This document shows positions 10,527 through 12,740 of a stretch of 12,740 nt of DNA, piece after piece. Within the stretch, counting starts at the first letter, position 1. Every line of letters begins with the position of its first letter. The DNA comes from Pseudoflavonifractor sp035562355. Lineage in GTDB: Bacteria; Bacillota; Clostridia; Oscillospirales; Oscillospiraceae. The translations under genes were made by a program, and so were the position numbers. The DNA lies in assembly GCA_035562355.1 (NCBI GenBank), contig DATMXU010000307.1, forward strand, positions 1 to 12,740. The letters are read 5' to 3'. The notes under the pieces are model-generated. The model was not told the DNA's origin, did no database searches, and saw nothing but the letters and a program-made list of their open reading frames with translations.

Positions 10527-12740
10527 TCAGCTTCGCTCCGTCAGGCGCAGGACCAGAGCGGTGCGGTCGTCCACGCCGGTGTCCCGGTGTTCGCTCTCGG
10601 CAATCAGAGCGCAGGCCAGGTCCTTGGGACTGTCCGACGCGAAGGCGGCCAGCAGCTCCCGGAGCCAGATATCCTCCCCGCCTCCGGTAATACCGTCGCT
10701 GACCAACACCACGCAGTCCCCCGGCTCCAGCTTGAAGGCGCTTTTGTCCGGGGTGCTCTCCCCCTCGGCCAGACCCGCCGGGAGGGCGCTGCCGCTGATG
10801 CGGCTCACCCGGCTGCCGTGGCGGACATAGGTGGGGGCCGCGCCGTACTTGTAGACGGCGGCCTCTCCCGTAAAGAGGTCCACCCGCAGCAGGTCGATGG
10901 TGGTAAAGCCGCCCTGCTCCTCCCCTCGGAGGGCGAGCGCGCCGTTGAGGGTACGCAGGGCGGCGTCCGGCGTGACGCCAGCCCGTAAAAACTGCTCCAG
11001 CAGCTTGACCGCCAGGGTGGAGTCCTCGCTTGCCTCCGGGCCGCTGCCCATGCCGTCGCAGAGGAGGACGTAGAGATTGCCGTCGTCCAGCTTGAACCAG
11101 GCTCCCGTGTCCCCGCTGACGGTCTGCCCGTCCTTCTTCCGGGCGGCCACACCCGCTACCGCCATCAGAGGCTCGGCCTGGAGGAGGACCAGCTGGTCCC
11201 GTTTCGGTCCCTCGGCGGCGGAGGCCTGCCGCAGCGGAACACCCGCCAGGGCGGAGAGCTTGCGCAGCTCCTCCTCGGTGGTGAGGGGGTCCAGCCTGGG
11301 GCCCTCCATCTCGACCCGGAGGTGGCCCGCCTCGTCGTAAAAGGCGGCTACCTCTCCCTCCAGGCCCAGAGCGGTCAGGTGCTGGCGAAGGCGGCGCTCC
11401 CGTACCGGGTCCGGGGTGAGCTCTACGCTGAACTCAGCGGCGGCCTCTCCCAGAATGTCGGCCAGAGAGCCGTACTGGCGGCAGACCGAGGCGCGGTTCT
11501 CCCGCAGGCGGGATTGGAACCGGCGGCGGTAGAGAAGAGCGGCGAGCTCCTCGTTGGCGGCGGACAGAAAGGCCGGGAAGTGAAGGCAGCGGCTTGTGAA
11601 ATGGCTGGGGAAGTCGGCGGCCTCTCCCCGCCCGCGCTCCAGCATGGCGGCGAGCGCGTCGTTGAGGGCGTTGAAGGTGGTCACATAGTCCTTTTGCCAG
11701 CAGGAGGTCTGGAGGGGGCATTTGCGGCAGACCTGGTCGGCTGCCCGGTCAAAGACCGAGGAGGCGTCGCCGTCGTTGCGCCCCGGAGCGGTGAAGGCGG
11801 AGCGCAGGGACTCGTGCAGGGCGCGGAAGGAGGAGGCTGTGGCGTCCAGCCGGGCCTTTAAATAGATACGGGCTTTGGAGCCGGTGTCCCGTTTGGGCTC
11901 CTCCACCGACAGGGCTCCTACCCAGCGGAAGAACCGGTCGGGCAGGACCATAAAGGTCACCGACGCCACGAAGACCTCATAGAGGATGGCGATCTGGAGC
12001 CCGTCATTCCAGGTCCACAGGACGGCGATGGCGTTGGCGAGGACGTAGGACACAGCGAAAAAGAGCTTGCCCTGCCGCCGGAAGACCCCGGCTACCACTC
12101 CGGCGAAACCGTAGGCCATGCTGTAAAAGGGGGAGCCTGTCCCGGCGATGTCCATGGCGAGACCTGAGAGGACGCCCACCGACGCGCCGGAGCCTACGCC
12201 GCACTGGTAAGCCGTCACCATTACCACCAAAGTGGCCGCCAGCCGCCCCAGGGACAGGCCCCAGAGCACCGAGATGTCCGCCAGCGTGATCAGCACTGTC
12301 CCGCCCAGGATGAGCAGACTGACGAGCTGTTTCATGGTGAGAGGGGCCTCCTCCCGCTTGCCCCGCCACGGGGTCAGGGCGGTGCGGTAGAAGTAGACCC
12401 CCGCGCCCACCAGCAGCAGCTCGGTCAGGAAAAAGACCGTGTCGGCAGTGAACCAGCCCCGCCTGGAGAGATAGACAAAGCCCGTGATCGCATCCATCCC
12501 CGCGGCGCACACCGGGATAAACCAGACCTTGCGGCAGAGCTTTACGTCGTAAAAGGCGAAGGAGACCGAGAAGGTCAGGATGGCGGCGGCCACATACCGC
12601 AGGCCCTCGGTAAAGCCCTGAAAGCTCAGGTATCCGAAACAGGCCCCCAGCAGCGCGGCAAAGCCGTCCAGCCCCGAGCCGGAGGCCCCCACCAGCGCCA
12701 GGCCAAAGGGGGCGTATCCGCCAAAGATTTCCGCCCCCGC
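10527..12740 (-). CDS. spoIIE: Stage II sporulation protein E (SpoIIE), PP2C phosphatase, 5' truncated by window edge
   Basis: The frame is open to the window end, with 737 visible residues; upstream of the GTG at 12692 it still reads family-like sequence (FGGYAPFGLAL), so the true start is outside. Visible residues 1 to about 275 are highly hydrophobic with several membrane helices. A cytoplasmic linker has a Cys cluster CRKCPLQTSCW (338-348), typical of SpoIIE. The C-terminal PP2C phosphatase has metal-binding motifs LLCDGMGSGPEA (about 559-570), VLVSDGITGGG (678-688) and VDDRTALVL near the end. SpoIIE dephosphorylates the anti-anti-sigma factor SpoIIAA to release sigma-F in the forespore and acts at the asymmetric septum (family knowledge). 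It converges with the nagZ-like gene. The presence of spoIIE implies an organism with a sporulation programme. Confidence 0.95.
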   Translation of the reverse strand, partial: AGAEIFGGYAPFGLALVGASGSGLDGFAALLGACFGYLSFQGFTEGLRYVAAAILTFSVSFAFYDVKLCRKVWFIPVCAAGMDAITGFVYLSRRGWFTADTVFFLTELLLVGAGVYFYRTALTPWRGKREEAPLTMKQLVSLLILGGTVLITLADISVLWGLSLGRLAATLVVMVTAYQCGVGSGASVGVLSGLAMDIAGTGSPFYSMAYGFAGVVAGVFRRQGKLFFAVSYVLANAIAVLWTWNDGLQIAILYEVFVASVTFMVLPDRFFRWVGALSVEEPKRDTGSKARIYLKARLDATASSFRALHESLRSAFTAPGRNDGDASSVFDRAADQVCRKCPLQTSCWQKDYVTTFNALNDALAAMLERGRGEAADFPSHFTSRCLHFPAFLSAANEELAALLYRRRFQSRLRENRASVCRQYGSLADILGEAAAEFSVELTPDPVRERRLRQHLTALGLEGEVAAFYDEAGHLRVEMEGPRLDPLTTEEELRKLSALAGVPLRQASAAEGPKRDQLVLLQAEPLMAVAGVAARKKDGQTVSGDTGAWFKLDDGNLYVLLCDGMGSGPEASEDSTLAVKLLEQFLRAGVTPDAALRTLNGALALRGEEQGGFTTIDLLRVDLFTGEAAVYKYGAAPTYVRHGSRVSRISGSALPAGLAEGESTPDKSAFKLEPGDCVVLVSDGITGGGEDIWLRELLAAFASDSPKDLACALIAESEHRDTGVDDRTALVLRLTERS

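Overview
The window looks like a chromosomal segment from a GC-rich, spore-forming Clostridia, probably of the Oscillospiraceae/Flavonifractor-Lawsonibacter type. This is inferred from a SpoIIE homologue, an SLH-domain exported protein, Gram-positive lipoprotein and Shine-Dalgarno signals, strong GC bias at third codon positions, and GC-rich intergenic hairpins. No database search was possible, so the genus is a guess. There are no phage, plasmid or transposase genes; coding content is ordinary core metabolism and cell biology.

Layout. At 1-2243 (+) lies a tightly packed three-gene ABC importer operon of the nitrate/sulfonate/taurine/NMT1 type: substrate-binding protein (5' end off the window), permease and ATPase, with 8-bp and 4-bp overlaps. 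At 2244-2478 there is a dense run of inverted repeats between convergent genes. At 2479-3690 (-) is an exported SLH-domain protein fused to an M15-type (LD/DD-peptidase-like) zinc peptidase. At 3691-4221 there is no gene but several repeats and the terminator of the next gene. At 4446-6521 (-) is an elongation factor G-like GTPase of the EF-G2 subfamily. Its last 63 bp are duplicated perfectly at 4222-4284, on the far side of a 161-bp hairpin-rich insert. A divergent promoter region at 6522-6741 separates it from rnr (RNase R, 6742-8811, +), which overlaps by one base a GH3 lipoprotein beta-N-acetylhexosaminidase (nagZ-like, 8811-10055, +). At 10056-10526 there is no gene, but a second copy of the intergenic repeat plus a clear terminator. 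At 10527-12740 (-) lies most of spoIIE, with its 5' end off the window.

How the genes relate. The importer is a self-contained uptake operon of unknown substrate. RNase R and the EF-G-like factor share a divergent control region and both act in RNA/translation. The GH3 lipoprotein and the SLH-M15 peptidase both point to cell-wall turnover, and SpoIIE to sporulation.

The least explained part is the non-coding DNA: (i) the 63-bp duplicated gene tail flanking a structured 161-bp insert; (ii) a diverged repeat of 260-310 bp present in both large gene-free stretches in the same orientation; (iii) a short GC-rich palindromic repeat in both; (iv) a duplicated 18-bp-arm hairpin bracketing three further hairpins after the importer operon. 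These look like small non-autonomous repeat elements of the host lineage. I did not find a recognisable new multi-gene system.
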